DNA of 64,000 bases from Vreelandella andesensis (GTDB lineage Bacteria; Pseudomonadota; Gammaproteobacteria; Pseudomonadales; Halomonadaceae): NCBI RefSeq assembly GCF_003989795.1, contig NZ_RZHG01000022.1:1-64000 (forward strand), written 5' to 3'. The notes under the pieces were generated by a model. The model ran no database searches. It saw nothing but the letters and a program-made list of their open reading frames with translations, and was not told the DNA's origin. Shown in pieces: positions 34,463-42,921 of the stretch (position 1 is its first letter; every line of letters starts with the position of its first letter). The translations under genes were made by a program, and so were the position numbers.

Positions 34463-34813
34463 TCAAGAGCGACACCACTCGTTAATAGCTTGCTCACGCT
34501 CGGAATAGTAAAACGCCTCTTGCTGGGAAGGCGTGTCAGTAAAGCGTCCTAATTCCGCGGCAAGCTCAAAAAACCCCGCCGCCGGCAGCCCCTTGCCGCT
34601 CCGACTAACCACTAGCGTAGCAATAAAGGGCTTGCCTGCAGCGGCATCTTCTCTCATTAGCTGTTCGAGCGCCTGCGCAATACGTTGAATAGTTCTGGGC
34701 GGCGAAAGGCCTAGCGCATTCGCCGCTTGCTGGTAGGTTATTGGTAACGCATTGCTTGGGGTTGCCGCCAATAAGTCTCGCAAAGAGGACGCTAACGCCG
34801 TTGTTAATGTCAT
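34463..34813 (-). CDS. Hypothetical protein, possible N-terminal winged-helix
   Basis: A 116-residue protein. The segment ITYQQAANALGLSPPRTIQRIAQALEQLMREDAAAGKPF has the rhythm of a helix-turn-helix followed by a recognition helix, and FIATLVVSRSGKGLPAAGFFELAAELGRF looks like a compact alpha/beta C-terminus. I do not recognise the family. Its ends are clean and the codon use matches neighbours, so the gene is probably real. Confidence 0.6.
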   Translation of the reverse strand: MTLTTALASSLRDLLAATPSNALPITYQQAANALGLSPPRTIQRIAQALEQLMREDAAAGKPFIATLVVSRSGKGLPAAGFFELAAELGRFTDTPSQQEAFYYSEREQAINEWCRS

Positions 34814-35037
34814 GCTTGCTTCAATCTCTTAATTTGGAAGAATGCTCAAATTGTAAAACGTTCAAATTACAAAAAATTACCAGGCACGCCACGTCTATTT
34901 GCGTTACAGCGAATATATGCGTTACTGCTAACAGCCGCATAGTAGGGTGTCTGAGCTACCTCGTCTAACGAAGACAACTGCTTTACTGCAACCTATGCTG
35001 AGTAGGTCAATATCGTCACTATAATGAGGGAAAACTT

Positions 35038-35805
35038 ATGACAAAGGAGCGCTCAGAACACTCACACAGAGGAGGCATTTGGCCAACGTTGCTGGCTTGG
35101 GTCAGCGTTATTGCACTGGTAGTATCAGCGTTGCTAATAGCTAGCGCTGGGCCCGCCTACCGCTGGGAGTTGATTAACCTGGGCAGCGCCTTCAACCTGA
35201 TGCGCAATGGTGTCTATGCTGCAACTGCTGCCGTGGCGATAAGCATCTTACTGTTGTTGATCAGCGCCTTTACTCGCCGTATGGGCGCAGGCGTAGTGGC
35301 CATCTTTGTGATTGCTGCAACCGCCGCCCTGTTATATATGCCTTGGCAGCAGTGGCAGCGTGCTCAGCAGGCGCCCACCATTCATGACATTACCACCGAC
35401 ACCCAACATCCTCCTGAATTTGTCGCACTAAGAGATGCACGCGAAGCATCGCCTAATGCGGTTGATTACCCAGGAGAACAGACAGCGCGCCAGCAAAAAA
35501 ACGCGTATCCGAATATGCAGGCTTTACAAGTATCCGCGCCCATAGCAACCGTGCTTGCGGCAGCTCAGGCAGAGGTTGAAGCGTCAGGCTGGCAGATCGC
35601 AGCGATAACAGATAACACCATCGAAGCGACCGCGACGACCCGCTGGTTTGGCTTTGAAGATGACGTCATTATTCGTCTTACTGAGCAACAAAACGGCGTG
35701 CAGGTGGATATGCGTTCAGCATCCCGGCTAGGTGCCAGCGATATCGGTACCAACGCATTACGTATCGAGACCTTCCTCGATAAACTTGGCAAGCGATTGG
35801 AGTAG
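35038..35805 (+). CDS. DUF1499-family membrane-anchored protein
   Basis: A 255-residue protein with three hydrophobic segments (about residues 14-36, 55-80 and 84-105) and a C-terminal DUF1499 domain. The domain is seen in PPEFVALRDAREASP, AQAEVEASGWQIAAI, IEATATTRWFGFEDDVIIRLTE and DMRSASRLGASDIGTNALRI, the last being the family hallmark. The function of the domain is unknown. The start at 35038 follows ATGAGGGAAAACTT. Confidence 0.85.
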   Translation: MTKERSEHSHRGGIWPTLLAWVSVIALVVSALLIASAGPAYRWELINLGSAFNLMRNGVYAATAAVAISILLLLISAFTRRMGAGVVAIFVIAATAALLYMPWQQWQRAQQAPTIHDITTDTQHPPEFVALRDAREASPNAVDYPGEQTARQQKNAYPNMQALQVSAPIATVLAAAQAEVEASGWQIAAITDNTIEATATTRWFGFEDDVIIRLTEQQNGVQVDMRSASRLGASDIGTNALRIETFLDKLGKRLE

Positions 35806-35874
35806 CGGTCTTAGCTGATGCGGGTTTTCTATTGACTGATTTAGCGATAGCAAACGACCCCAGTACAAACAACA

Positions 35875-36237
35875 TCAGTGCATTTGACTGGAACGCGTGG
35901 CAGTTTCTCTGCTCAGAATCTGCTGCGCATCCAACGAGCCAATCGCCACCTCCACGTTTTTTGGAATATCACCGCTAAGTTGGAGCGCTTGGTAACGCAG
36001 CGCGCAGACACGCAAAAACGACGTGAAATTACCAAGATCGTGCCCCGCATCAATCGACTCATGATAGAGGCGAGTGATGAGCTGGGCCGTGTTCATCCCA
36101 TCTCGTTGAGCCATTTCTTCTAGAAGGTGCCAGAAGTAGTTTTCCATGCGAACGCTGGTCACCATGCCATCAATGCGCAGCGAATGCGTGGCGCTACGCC
36201 ATAGCTCAGGATCTGCATCAATAAACAGTTTGCACAT
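35875..36237 (-). CDS. Ribbon-helix-helix domain protein (RHH_4 type)
   Basis: A 120-residue protein. The region SLRIDGMVTSVRMENYFWHLLEEMAQRDGMNTAQLITRLYHE is the RHH_4 signature (a basic strand and two helices), followed by NFTSFLRVCALRYQ. Such proteins are small DNA-binding candidates, often stand-alone, with unknown operators. The start has TGAGAGCATAACG before it. The C-terminal tail (about residues 95-120) is polar. Confidence 0.75.
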   Translation of the reverse strand: MCKLFIDADPELWRSATHSLRIDGMVTSVRMENYFWHLLEEMAQRDGMNTAQLITRLYHESIDAGHDLGNFTSFLRVCALRYQALQLSGDIPKNVEVAIGSLDAQQILSRETATRSSQMH

Positions 36238-36369
36238 CGTTATGCTCTCACTGCCATCGAGCCCTGCAATTGAGCTCTGCTATTAATTAAGTAAATTTAA
36301 GCAAGTAAATCCTGAATTCAAGTAAGTAATTTAATTGCCTGCTCTTTAGCATAGCGGCTAACAGAAAAA

Positions 36370-36434
36370 GCGCCCAGCCACGTTGAGTTGACAGCGTGTG
36401 AGTTGATACCGCGTGAGTTGATATCGCTGGGCGC
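36370..36434 (-). terminator. Terminator after the PfpI gene with a repeat-filled loop
   Basis: GCGCCCAGC and GCTGGGCGC form a perfect 9-bp stem, and on the minus strand TTTTTCTG follows. The 47-base loop holds three imperfect copies of a GTTGA-centred 15-17-base unit (GTGAGTTGATACCGC type). It lies 23 bases beyond the DJ-1/PfpI stop. Confidence 0.75.
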
Positions 36435-36456
36435 AAAAGGCGCAGCCTGTCAGCGC

Positions 36457-37026
36457 TTATTTATCCAACAGTGCCATAAACTGAGCAAGCCATGCAGGGT
36501 GTGCAGGCCATGCAGGCGCCGTTACTAGGTTGCCATCCGTCACCGCATCAGTGACTTCCAAGTTGGCAAAATGGCCACCGGCGAGTTCCACTTCCGGTTG
36601 GCAAGCTGGATAAGCCGAACATTGCTTACCTTCTAGCACCTTCGCCGCTGCCAACAACTGCGCGCCATGGCAAATAGCAGCGACCGGCTTTTGCGTGTCA
36701 AAGAAGTGCTTCACCATCGCCAGTACCGCTTGGTTTAAGCGCAGATATTCCGGTGCACGACCACCGGGGACCACCAAGGCATCGTAGTCATCAAGATTAA
36801 CTTTGGCGAAATCGGCGTTCAAAGCGAAACGGTGGCCGGGCTTTTCGGTGTATGTTTGGTCGCCTTCAAAATCATGAATTGCCGTGGCCACGGTATCTCC
36901 GGCGACCTTGTCGGGGCAAACCGCGTCGACTTGATGCCCAACCGCCATTAGCGCCTGGAAAGGCACCATCGTTTCGTAATCTTCAGTGAAATCACCGGTG
37001 ATCATTAAAATACGCTTGCTGCTCAT
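36457..37026 (-). CDS. DJ-1/PfpI-family protein
   Basis: A 189-residue class I glutamine-amidotransferase-like protein. The nucleophile elbow [14 protein letters not shown] carries the reactive Cys, [14 protein letters not shown] supplies the upstream GGR turn, and [11 protein letters not shown] the conserved Glu region. Relatives act as deglycases, proteases or chaperones; none is proven for this branch. ATG at 37026 with AGGAGAAGCGAG ahead is preferred over the longer frame to 37095. Confidence 0.88.
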   Translation of the reverse strand: MSSKRILMITGDFTEDYETMVPFQALMAVGHQVDAVCPDKVAGDTVATAIHDFEGDQTYTEKPGHRFALNADFAKVNLDDYDALVVPGGRAPEYLRLNQAVLAMVKHFFDTQKPVAAICHGAQLLAAAKVLEGKQCSAYPACQPEVELAGGHFANLEVTDAVTDGNLVTAPAWPAHPAWLAQFMALLDK

Positions 37027-37207
37027 CTCGCTTCTCCTTGTCGTTATTCGTTGAGGTGCAGAGCACACGCGTGGCGTGTGAAATGAGAGTAGCAAGCCCT
37101 ATGACTCAGCAGGTAGTAAACCGCTACTACATCCACTTGAATGCGCTTATTTGCAAAAAAACCGTTACTGACCCAGTAGCGGACTTAATGCCTCGGTTGC
37201 TGCCAAG

Positions 37208-37819
37208 TTAAGCAGGTCGTTCAATGGCAAAACGGTCGGTGATCCGCAAGTAGTCGCTGCCTGCCAAGCGCCCCACCGGCTTTAGCGCATCCATATTAAT
37301 GTGCCTACCATCCCATATCGCGTCATCTATATGGATAGCAACGACCTCAGCCAGCACTAATGTTCCCGCTAACGGCTGGTCCCCAAAACGGATCATATCG
37401 TACAGTTTGCAGCCAAACGCGACGGGGGCTCCTGCTATGCGTGGCACGCTGATCCCCACCATTTCAGCCTTCTCTAATCCCGCTAGTAAAAACTCATCTT
37501 GCTCAGGGGGGACACTCGCACTGGTCGTGTTGAGCGCTTCTATCAAGGCTTCACTGCCCACATGCACGACGCACTCCGCTAGTTCGGTTAAATTGCGCAG
37601 CGTGTCTTTGGGTTGCCCACTGCCATCTAACAGTGGTGAAAAAGCCAGGATAGGAGGATTAACGCTAGCTACGTTAAAAAAGGAGAACGGTGCTAGGTTA
37701 GTGTTGCCACTCTTGTCTTGAGTTGACACCCATGCAATTGGCCTGGGACACACGCTGCCTGATAATAAGCGGTAGATAACGCCAGCACTCAAAGGTTGTT
37801 CATTAAGCAAGTAATCCAT
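37208..37819 (-). CDS. Flavin reductase-family FMN-binding protein
   Basis: A 203-residue flavin-reductase-like split-barrel protein. Typical features: RLLSGSVCPRPIAWVSTQDKSGNTNLAPFSFFNVASVNPPILAFS (FMN binding) and ECVVHVGSEALIEALNTTS. This branch ('flavin reductase like domain' of about 200 aa) is usually uncharacterised. The start follows AAAGGAATACCC. It stands alone. Confidence 0.87.
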   Translation of the reverse strand: MDYLLNEQPLSAGVIYRLLSGSVCPRPIAWVSTQDKSGNTNLAPFSFFNVASVNPPILAFSPLLDGSGQPKDTLRNLTELAECVVHVGSEALIEALNTTSASVPPEQDEFLLAGLEKAEMVGISVPRIAGAPVAFGCKLYDMIRFGDQPLAGTLVLAEVVAIHIDDAIWDGRHINMDALKPVGRLAGSDYLRITDRFAIERPA

Positions 37820-38079
37820 GGGTATTCCTTTGGGAGTGTTTATAGATAGTAGGAAATGACTTTAATTTAAATTGGTGCCATAAGCCGGGCAACTCAACAA
37901 GCCCCGCTGAAAGGAAGCCACCCCGTGAGTATAGTGCTTATCAGGCATGCTATCGTTATGGGTAACCGCGATGACGGGCATGGGCTCGCCTTCATGCTAT
38001 TGAGCTAATCCGCCCTCAATCGGTGCCTTAGCGCTAAGTGTGCTAGCCTTATGAGCCAAATGAGACATAGAGGAATTGA

Positions 38080-38496
38080 ATGCTCACTATCTCAAATAAC
38101 GTGACGATAGCGGACTGGGAAATCGATATTAGTCAGATCAGAGCGCAAGGATCGGGCGGGCAAAACGTCAATAAAGTCGCTTCTGCGGTACATTTGCGTT
38201 TCGATATTCAAAGCTCTACGCTGCCGCCAATCTATAAAGAGCGCTTAATGGCGCTGTCTGATCAGCGTATCAGTAAAGAGGGCGTGGTGATTATCAAAGC
38301 CCAAAGTTATCGCGCCCTGGAATTGAACAAAGAGGATGCTCTTGCCCGCTTAAAATTGTTGATTCAAAGCGCAACCAAGCAGCAGAAGGCGCGCCGACCG
38401 ACGAAGCCCACTAAAGGCTCACAACGCCGCCGTGTTGATCACAAAACCCGTAAAGGCAAAACAAAGTCACTACGTGGTAAAGTGCCAATTTCATAA
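38080..38496 (+). CDS. arfB: Alternative ribosome-rescue factor ArfB (YaeJ)
   Basis: A 138-residue peptidyl-tRNA hydrolase of the release-factor family that frees stalled ribosomes lacking a stop codon. The catalytic GGQ sits in AQGSGGQNVNKVASAVHLRFD. The Lys/Arg-rich C-terminal tail (QRRRVDHKTRKGKTKSLRGK), which enters the empty mRNA channel, is present. Length matches E. coli YaeJ. The start at 38080 follows AGAGGAATTGA. Confidence 0.93.
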   Translation: MLTISNNVTIADWEIDISQIRAQGSGGQNVNKVASAVHLRFDIQSSTLPPIYKERLMALSDQRISKEGVVIIKAQSYRALELNKEDALARLKLLIQSATKQQKARRPTKPTKGSQRRRVDHKTRKGKTKSLRGKVPIS

Positions 38497-38563
38497 GGTG
38501 TACACGAGATATGTAACTCTCGCCCGGCGTCGTTTTTTCACTACTGTATCGAGCTTTGTCATC

Positions 38564-38770
38564 ATGCCCAGCGCCTCATCCAATTCTACCTTTCAGGTTG
38601 CCCGCCCGCTGTCACCCTGTATTCAGATATGTGACATCGAACCCACGTCTTCACTATGCCGAGGCTGTGGCCGAACGCTGGATGAAATTGCCTGCTGGGG
38701 AAGCATGACCGAGGCCGAGAAGGCCCCGGTATGGGAACGACTTGAGCAAGCGGGCTATGTCGACGCATGA
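38564..38770 (+). CDS. DUF1289-family small cysteine-rich protein
   Basis: A 68-residue protein of the DUF1289 (Fe-S-like) family. The pattern SPCIQICDIEPTSSLCRGCGRTLDEIACW, with four Cys and the Trp, is diagnostic. The family binds metal or Fe-S in prediction only. ATG at 38564 gives a normal N-terminus; frame upstream to 38432 is the shifted tail of arfB. Convergent with the proline-racemase-like gene. Confidence 0.85.
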   Translation: MPSASSNSTFQVARPLSPCIQICDIEPTSSLCRGCGRTLDEIACWGSMTEAEKAPVWERLEQAGYVDA

Positions 38771-38784
38771 CCGCCAAGCGAGCG

Positions 38785-39852
38785 TTAGGTCTCGGCGAAG
38801 GAATAGACCTCGTCGGTATGTCGGTCACTCAAAATGTGATGCAAATCGCCACACGCTACCAATGGGTCGTCGTAGTTAATCACGATCTTCGATTCTGCCA
38901 GCACATAGCTTCGGCCAGTCGTGGTGTTCTCCACCACTTGGTAATCACCTTCTTGATGCGTGCCGGTGAAAGTGCCAATAAACCCCGTTTCACGTAAAGA
39001 CACTGTTTCTAACTTATCACCAATCGTCAGCCGACCTTCGTAGTTCATCAGCGCCAGTCGCGCCGAGGTTCCCGTGCCGGTGGTACTGCGACAAATAACA
39101 CCAGGATGCACATACGTCGTTGAACGGGAACGAATGTAGCCGTCTGCCACCTTCTCTTCCGGCCCCAGGAAGTGTAAGAACGGTAAGGGTCCTACATCCC
39201 CCAGGGTATAATGAGAAAAATCACGTTGTGCCTGTATCGCCTCGACAATTTTGTAAGCACAAGAGGCAAGCGCCGACTCTTCACTACGCACGAGCTTAAA
39301 GCCCAGCTCTTCGGCATCTACTAACGCATAAAAGCCACCGCTGTAAGCGACTGAGTAGGTAATCGTGCCTATCTCAGGTACTTGGATAGTATCGCGATAC
39401 GTGTCTATATAGCTTGGCAGGCCTTCACAGGTAACTGACTCCACGACGCCGTCACACACCTTGGCCTCAATGTCCACTAAGCCTGCGGGCGATTCCAGCT
39501 TAAAGCGCTGAACACCCTCCTGTTTGGGCACAAGACCACTTTCCAACACAGCAGTGGCGGTACACAGCGTGTTAGAGCCGGAATAAATCGGATACCCCAT
39601 AACTTCCATAATGATATAGCCTGCGACAGCGTCTGGGTGCGATGAAGGCACCAACAGGTCTACCGACATTTCTGGAATGCCATAGGGCTCTTCCAACAGC
39701 AGCCGTCGCAAACCATCGGCCTCATCGCGCAGAAACTCCATTTGCTGACGTACGGTTGCACCAGGAAGCACGTCGATACCTCCCGTCACAATACGGCTAA
39801 CATCCCCACCGGCATGGGTGTCCATCAGTTGGATTGTATGCAGGTTCTTCAT
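38785..39852 (-). CDS. Proline racemase-superfamily protein lacking both catalytic cysteines
   Basis: A 355-residue protein of the proline racemase / hydroxyproline epimerase / 3-hydroxyproline dehydratase fold. The start MKNLHTIQLMDTHAGGD and paired alpha/beta domains are typical. The first catalytic site, normally MCGHGT, reads YSGSNT (Ser91); the second, normally PCGTGTSA, reads TTGTGTSA (Thr258). A two-base racemase mechanism is thus unlikely. A dehydratase-like or new reaction is an inference. It follows an MDR oxidoreductase gene by 11 bases on the same strand, so they probably share a pathway. No proline catabolism genes are adjacent. Confidence 0.85.
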   Translation of the reverse strand: MKNLHTIQLMDTHAGGDVSRIVTGGIDVLPGATVRQQMEFLRDEADGLRRLLLEEPYGIPEMSVDLLVPSSHPDAVAGYIIMEVMGYPIYSGSNTLCTATAVLESGLVPKQEGVQRFKLESPAGLVDIEAKVCDGVVESVTCEGLPSYIDTYRDTIQVPEIGTITYSVAYSGGFYALVDAEELGFKLVRSEESALASCAYKIVEAIQAQRDFSHYTLGDVGPLPFLHFLGPEEKVADGYIRSRSTTYVHPGVICRSTTGTGTSARLALMNYEGRLTIGDKLETVSLRETGFIGTFTGTHQEGDYQVVENTTTGRSYVLAESKIVINYDDPLVACGDLHHILSDRHTDEVYSFAET

Positions 39853-39863
39853 AAATATTGCTC

Positions 39864-41030
39864 CTAGGCGGTGGTGAGGGCAAACGGCGCACCGTGGGTT
39901 TCCCACTGCGCATCAGGAACAATAACGATCTTTCCCAAGTAGTTGCTGCCACGGTTCACAAAATAGCGTTCTGCGTTATGCAGATCAGATAACTTAAAGG
40001 CTGCGTGCAGCACCGGCTTTAACGCTCCACTGCGAATCCATTCAATCAGTTGCTCTGCTTCTTCACGGGTACCGTGGGAAACACCAAAAATCTGTACCTG
40101 ATATAGGTAGATTCGAGTCCACATAATTTCGCTGAGGTTGCCGCCACTCGCACCGGCAATGGAAAGCCGCGGATAACTACTGCGTCCCTGCATATCGACA
40201 ATCATGGTGTCGATAAACACGTCGGTCATTTGTCCGCCAACTAAGTCCATCACTGCATCTATCGGCTGGCCATTGGTTTCGGCCAACACACGCTCAACGA
40301 ACGTTGATAAATCACCGCGATCAATAACCGCCTCAGCCCCCAACTCCAAAAGCGCGTTCGCTTTATCCGGCTGACTGACCGCGTAAGGAATAGCGCCCAC
40401 AATCCGGCACAATTGAATCAACGCAGATCCAACACCGCCGCTGGCACCGGTAACCAACACACGCTCGCCTGCGCTTACGTTGGCAGAGGTCATCATGTGA
40501 TAAGCCGTCTGATACGAGCACATCCCCATTGAGGCAAGTTCCGCATCCTGCAATTCAGGGTTAGGGATGTGATGAAACTGATCAGCAGGTACTACAACAT
40601 AGTCGGCGTAGCCGCCATCAGCCCCGTGGCCATAATAATCTGGCGTTAGATTGATATTTCGGCGCGCGTCAGCGTAGATATTAAAGTCGAGCAACCCCCG
40701 CTCTCCAATACGTGAGGCCTCTACGCCTTCTCCAACTGCCGCCACGCGGCCAGCAATGTCCGCTCCTTGAATACGAGGAAACGTCAGCGTTGGTGAGCCT
40801 CCCATCGCAAACGACGTGACTTCCTCTTTCCCTTTAGTGGGGTAAAGCCCTTCGCGCGCTTTCCGGTCGGTATTATTTTTGGCCGTTGCTGTCACCTGAA
40901 CCAGCACTTGCCCCGGCCCAGGTTGAGGGGTAACCACGTTCTGCCGATACACCAGCTTATTTACGTCACCATGGCCGGTTAGCAACATGGCAGACATTGT
41001 CTTTGGTACGTGAGGTACAGCTTCGGCCAT
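39864..41030 (-). CDS. Zinc-less MDR-family oxidoreductase (quinone oxidoreductase-like)
   Basis: A 388-residue medium-chain dehydrogenase/reductase. GADIAGRVAAVGEGVEASRIGERGL replaces the zinc GHE context. The Rossmann loop is VLVTGASGGVGSALIQLCR, and KNNTDRKAREGLYPTKG is an unusual N-terminal stretch. The zinc-binding cysteines of alcohol dehydrogenases are absent, so it probably acts as an NAD(P)H quinone/enoyl-type reductase. Its stop is 11 bases before the proline-racemase-like start: a two-gene operon. Confidence 0.85.
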   Translation of the reverse strand: MAEAVPHVPKTMSAMLLTGHGDVNKLVYRQNVVTPQPGPGQVLVQVTATAKNNTDRKAREGLYPTKGKEEVTSFAMGGSPTLTFPRIQGADIAGRVAAVGEGVEASRIGERGLLDFNIYADARRNINLTPDYYGHGADGGYADYVVVPADQFHHIPNPELQDAELASMGMCSYQTAYHMMTSANVSAGERVLVTGASGGVGSALIQLCRIVGAIPYAVSQPDKANALLELGAEAVIDRGDLSTFVERVLAETNGQPIDAVMDLVGGQMTDVFIDTMIVDMQGRSSYPRLSIAGASGGNLSEIMWTRIYLYQVQIFGVSHGTREEAEQLIEWIRSGALKPVLHAAFKLSDLHNAERYFVNRGSNYLGKIVIVPDAQWETHGAPFALTTA

Positions 41031-41109
41031 AAGGTTGCTCCTGGTTATAGTTGGCTAGACCTACCTGACAATAACAAACTTTTTCGATTACTAAGTGGGT
41101 AAAAACAAA

Positions 41110-41146
41110 AAACGGCGTCAACGGCTATAAACCATTGACGCCGTTT
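41110..41146 (-). terminator. Terminator after the NnrU gene
   Basis: AAACGGCGTCAA and TTGACGCCGTTT make a perfect 12-bp stem with a 13-base loop. On the minus strand TTTTTGTTTTT follows. It lies 17 bases past the NnrU stop and before the oxidoreductase promoter. Confidence 0.92.
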
Positions 41147-41163
41147 ATATTTGTTAACAATAT

Positions 41164-41742
41164 TCAGCTAAAGGCAGGCACGCCAATAATGATGGTGTGT
41201 AAATAAAGTGCGAACAAGACATAAGCCACCAAACCAATGACAATGGTCGCTATCGTCGCAGGGACTGACGTTGTCACCGTGCTAGCAGGGTGCTGGCGAT
41301 CACGTTTTTTGGCCGTTTTAAATGCCAGGATTGCCCACACCAAAAATGCTACAAAAAAGATAATATCGCCAAGTCTTCCGTTGGCCAACAGGTGTGAAAA
41401 TGCCCAGATTTTTACGGCCAACATCATCGGATGGCCAAGCTTCGCTTTAATCGCATTGCGCGGCACATAAGCTGCCACCAGCATAATAAAAGCGGGTATC
41501 ATCAGTAGCGCTACCGCATGGCGTAAGCCCGCCGGTGGAAACCAAACATAGATAGGGTCTAGGCGCATTTGGCCAAACCCGTAAATAGCGATTGCTAGCC
41601 CAATTACTGATACAACAGAATACGCAAGTTTCCAGGTGTTTTCGCCGTGTTTAGCGATCTGTTGCTGACGCCAGTCTTCAGCAAAGATGCGCACGGAGTG
41701 GCTGCCAAGAAAAATCAGCAGGCCGATAATCATAATGGTCAT
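41164..41742 (-). CDS. NnrU-family integral membrane protein
   Basis: A 192-residue protein with six hydrophobic segments. The N-terminal MIIGLLIFLGSHSVRIFAEDWR (NnrU-type GSHSxR) and HPMMLAVKIWAFSHLLANGRLGDIIFFV (His-containing, possible heme or metal contact) are diagnostic of the NnrU domain. NnrU is linked to nitrite/nitric oxide reduction in some rhizobia, but here no denitrification gene is nearby, so that role is not supported. Related to the isoprenylcysteine methyltransferase-like membrane fold. Confidence 0.85.
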   Translation of the reverse strand: MTIMIIGLLIFLGSHSVRIFAEDWRQQQIAKHGENTWKLAYSVVSVIGLAIAIYGFGQMRLDPIYVWFPPAGLRHAVALLMIPAFIMLVAAYVPRNAIKAKLGHPMMLAVKIWAFSHLLANGRLGDIIFFVAFLVWAILAFKTAKKRDRQHPASTVTTSVPATIATIVIGLVAYVLFALYLHTIIIGVPAFS

Positions 41743-41858
41743 AAAAGTGGCTCTCAGGTTGTTTGCAAGTCGTTGGTCGCCTGGGAGGATGCCACACTAA
41801 TGCTTAAACCACATGGCGATGTATCAACTTTTCACCGACGACGAGCGTCTGCCTCGAT

Positions 41859-42830
41859 TTAAAACCAGTTTTTACGTTTAAACAGCCAAATTAAGCTACC
41901 GCCTATACCCAGCATGCCCCCCAAAACGAAAAAGTAACCGTAGTGATAGCGCAGCTCTGGCATGAACTCAAAGTTCATACCGTAAATACCGGCAATAAAC
42001 GTCAACGGAACAAAGATGGCGGTAATCACGGTTAATACACGCATGGTGGTATTTAACTGGTGAGAAGAGATCGAAATATAGCCATCGACGAGATCACCAC
42101 AAATGTCGTAATACATTTGTGTCAGTGTATATAGGCGCTCAAAACGCTCCTCTACATCAGTGATAGCATGTAGCGTCTCACCTTCACCACGAGGAAGATG
42201 GGCATAGTCATAGGCAGTAAGCTCTTGGGTAATGCCTTTGTGATAGCTAAAAATTCGGCGCATTTTCACTAAACGTGAACGATAAGCGGTGATTTTACGC
42301 ATCAGCACATCGTTGCCGTCTTCTAGCAGTTCGTCCTCAATGTCGCTTAGTTCGCTTTCAAATTCTAATAAGCTATCGATATAGAAGCCTGCCGAAATGT
42401 ACATAACCTTCAGCGCGACACGCTCCGGAGATAGTGCCAGCAGCTTTTTGCCATGCTCATTAAAGAGCCGTTCAATACTAAGGGCCTCACCGGCGTGCAG
42501 AGTAATTAGAAAGCGCTCACCAATAAAGAAACACACTTGCTGAGGCACAAAGTTAAGCTGAGCATCAAACGAGGAAATACCTCGGTAGATAATCAGTGTG
42601 TGATGCTCAAACTCTTCAATTTTAGGCGGATGGCGCTCTTTGTGGGCATCTTGAATGGCCATCGGATGACAATCAAACCGCTCCAGCACTTGGCGTTCAC
42701 GCTCTTCCGACTCCCCTTTCATGTCTATCCACAGGTGGCTGCTGGGCGTTTCGTGCCAAGCATCGATAAGGCGTTCATCGCCTTCACGCACATCACCCTC
42801 GGGTGTTGTAAGTAGGCTGCGAATCATCAT
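41859..42830 (-). CDS. corA: CorA-family divalent cation channel
   Basis: A 323-residue CorA-type magnesium/cobalt (or zinc, if ZntB-like) channel subunit. The funnel-shaped cytoplasmic domain occupies residues 1-250. Two C-terminal helices follow, with the selectivity motif GIYGMNFEFMPE between them, and a basic end (WLFKRKNWF). GMN indicates a CorA pore. The cytoplasmic domain resembles the ZntB/CorA-II type; ion choice cannot be settled from sequence. Confidence 0.88.
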   Translation of the reverse strand: MMIRSLLTTPEGDVREGDERLIDAWHETPSSHLWIDMKGESEERERQVLERFDCHPMAIQDAHKERHPPKIEEFEHHTLIIYRGISSFDAQLNFVPQQVCFFIGERFLITLHAGEALSIERLFNEHGKKLLALSPERVALKVMYISAGFYIDSLLEFESELSDIEDELLEDGNDVLMRKITAYRSRLVKMRRIFSYHKGITQELTAYDYAHLPRGEGETLHAITDVEERFERLYTLTQMYYDICGDLVDGYISISSHQLNTTMRVLTVITAIFVPLTFIAGIYGMNFEFMPELRYHYGYFFVLGGMLGIGGSLIWLFKRKNWF

Positions 42831-42921
42831 CGTCCCTGTTAAGTTGAGTCACGACTTACCTGTAGGTTTCAGACCTTTCCCCCAACGCATGGCCACTAAG
42901 CGCTTTACGGCCCTAAAGCGC

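Noticed and set aside
41164..41742. NnrU as evidence of a denitrification locus
   Set aside because: No nitrite or nitric oxide reductase gene lies nearby, so only the family name is retained.
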